A stretch of DNA of 5,096 bases from the NCBI GenBank assembly GCA_900549445.1, contig UROS01000164.1:1-5096 (forward strand), given 5' to 3'. The position numbers and the translations under genes were made by a program. Shown here piece by piece: positions 4,854 to 5,096 of this stretch; position 1 is the first letter of the stretch; every line of letters starts with the position of its first letter. The stretch is from an uncultured Porphyromonadaceae bacterium (GTDB lineage: Bacteria > Bacteroidota > Bacteroidia > Bacteroidales > Muribaculaceae). Under the pieces are notes generated by a model. That model saw only the letters and a program-made list of their open reading frames with translations, searched no databases and had not been told where the DNA came from.

Positions 4854-4882
4854 CGGGAGGCGGCCGTCAAGGTCACCTCCCG
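4854..4882 (+). repeat. GC-rich hairpin upstream of terminator
   Basis: CGGGAGG (4854-4860) pairs with CCTCCCG (4876-4882), and the stem continues imperfectly inward (GCC with GGT/C) around a small loop. No T-tract follows directly. It may be the 5' domain of a structured transcript ending at the terminator at 4973-5006. Confidence 0.6.
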
Positions 4883-4972
4883 TCAGTTGAACAAGGTTTG
4901 TAGTATAAAATCCTATTGGTTTTCTCTTATATGATCTTATGTAAGATGTTCTACAAAAGCTAAGAATTCAAC
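4883..4972 (+). ncRNA. possible structured RNA segment before a terminator
   Basis: Nested complementary segments occur in order: GTTGAA (4886-4891) with TTCAAC (4967-4972), TTTGTAG (4897-4903) with CTACAAA (4951-4957), and ATCTTA (4934-4939) with TAAGAT (4942-4947). They lie between a GC-rich hairpin and an intrinsic terminator. That arrangement would suit a small RNA of about 150 nt or a structured operon 3' end. No clear TAnnTTTG promoter was found just upstream, which weakens the independent small RNA reading. The segment matches no RNA family I recognise, and AT-rich DNA gives such pairs by chance. Confidence 0.3.
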
Positions 4973-5006
4973 GAGACTGTCTAACAAGTTTGGGCAGTCT
5001 CTTTTT
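4973..5006 (+). terminator. intrinsic terminator, plus strand
   Basis: GAGACTG (4973-4979) pairs with CAGTCTC (4995-5001), extended by weaker and wobble pairs, followed by TTTTT (5002-5006). It is the first convincing intrinsic terminator after the exchanger gene and so the likely end of the psd-pssA cluster transcript or of a small RNA. The GAGACTGTC...CAGTCTC wording also reminds me of insertion-sequence ends, but no transposase is present. Confidence 0.75.
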
Positions 5007-5020
5007 ATGGTCTAAACATG

Positions 5021-5065
5021 CTAAAAAAATAAGGCTTTCATGCTGAAATTCAGCGCGAAAGCCTT
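5021..5065 (-). terminator. bipartite hairpin with minus-strand T-tract
   Basis: AAGGCTTTC (5031-5039) pairs perfectly with GAAAGCCTT (5057-5065) and encloses a second hairpin GCTGAA-A-TTCAGC (5042-5054). The A-run at 5024-5030 becomes a T-tract when read on the minus strand, so it should terminate leftward transcription strongly; rightward activity would be weaker (only TTTG follows). No minus-strand gene is visible in the window, so what it serves is unclear. Confidence 0.6.
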
Positions 5066-5094
5066 TGTCATGTCATAGATTTTCAGTATATTTG
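5065..5094 (+). promoter_or_regulatory. promoter reading out of the right edge
   Basis: TTG (5065-5067), a 19-nt spacer and TATATTTG (5087-5094) match the Bacteroidetes primary-sigma consensus. It would start a rightward transcript just beyond the window, implying a gene there. The -33 element abuts the end of the hairpin at 5031-5065, so the hairpin lies directly upstream of the polymerase site. Confidence 0.7.
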
Positions 5095-5096
5095 TA

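Overview
The window looks like a Bacteroidales chromosome. Three things point there. Promoters fit the Bacteroidetes consensus (TTG, 19-20 nt, TAnnTTTG). Start codons mostly follow A-rich or unremarkable leaders rather than Shine-Dalgarno sites. The run psd, pssA, DUF4834-like gene is a gene order I associate with this group. Coding DNA is rich in C- and G-ending codons while the promoters are AT-rich, which would suit a Muribaculaceae-like genome, but the family is a guess.

Layout. Positions 1-45 may be the 3' end of a gene entering from the left. A promoter at 85-115 drives a tRNA-Ser(GCU) gene (164-252) with its own intrinsic terminator (256-292). About 800 bp without a gene follow (293-1096). 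Their main content is a roughly 353-bp element (404-756) with inverted symmetry, built of stacked hairpins and flanked by an 11-bp direct repeat. It looks like a non-autonomous (MITE-like) insertion, and it sits between the two arms (369-392 and 820-843) of a palindromic repeat pair.

A promoter at 1097-1126 starts a five-gene rightward cluster. psd and pssA supply the two steps from CDP-diacylglycerol through phosphatidylserine to phosphatidylethanolamine, in reverse gene order. They are followed by a one-segment membrane protein of the DUF4834 type, a DUF2461 (TIGR02453) protein and a YrbG-type Na+/Ca2+ exchanger family protein. The last three genes are joined by two 4-bp ATGA stop/start overlaps, so they are probably translated as a unit. 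How the last three genes relate to lipid synthesis is unknown.

The right intergenic region (4640-5096) holds an 86-bp nested palindrome, a run of hairpins ending in an intrinsic terminator (4973-5006) that could be the operon 3' end or a small RNA, a second hairpin with a minus-strand T-tract, and at the very edge a promoter (5065-5094) for a gene lying outside.

I found no dedicated defence, CRISPR or toxin-antitoxin system. The least ordinary part is the hairpin-rich element at 404-756, whose two arms carry compensating base-pair changes.
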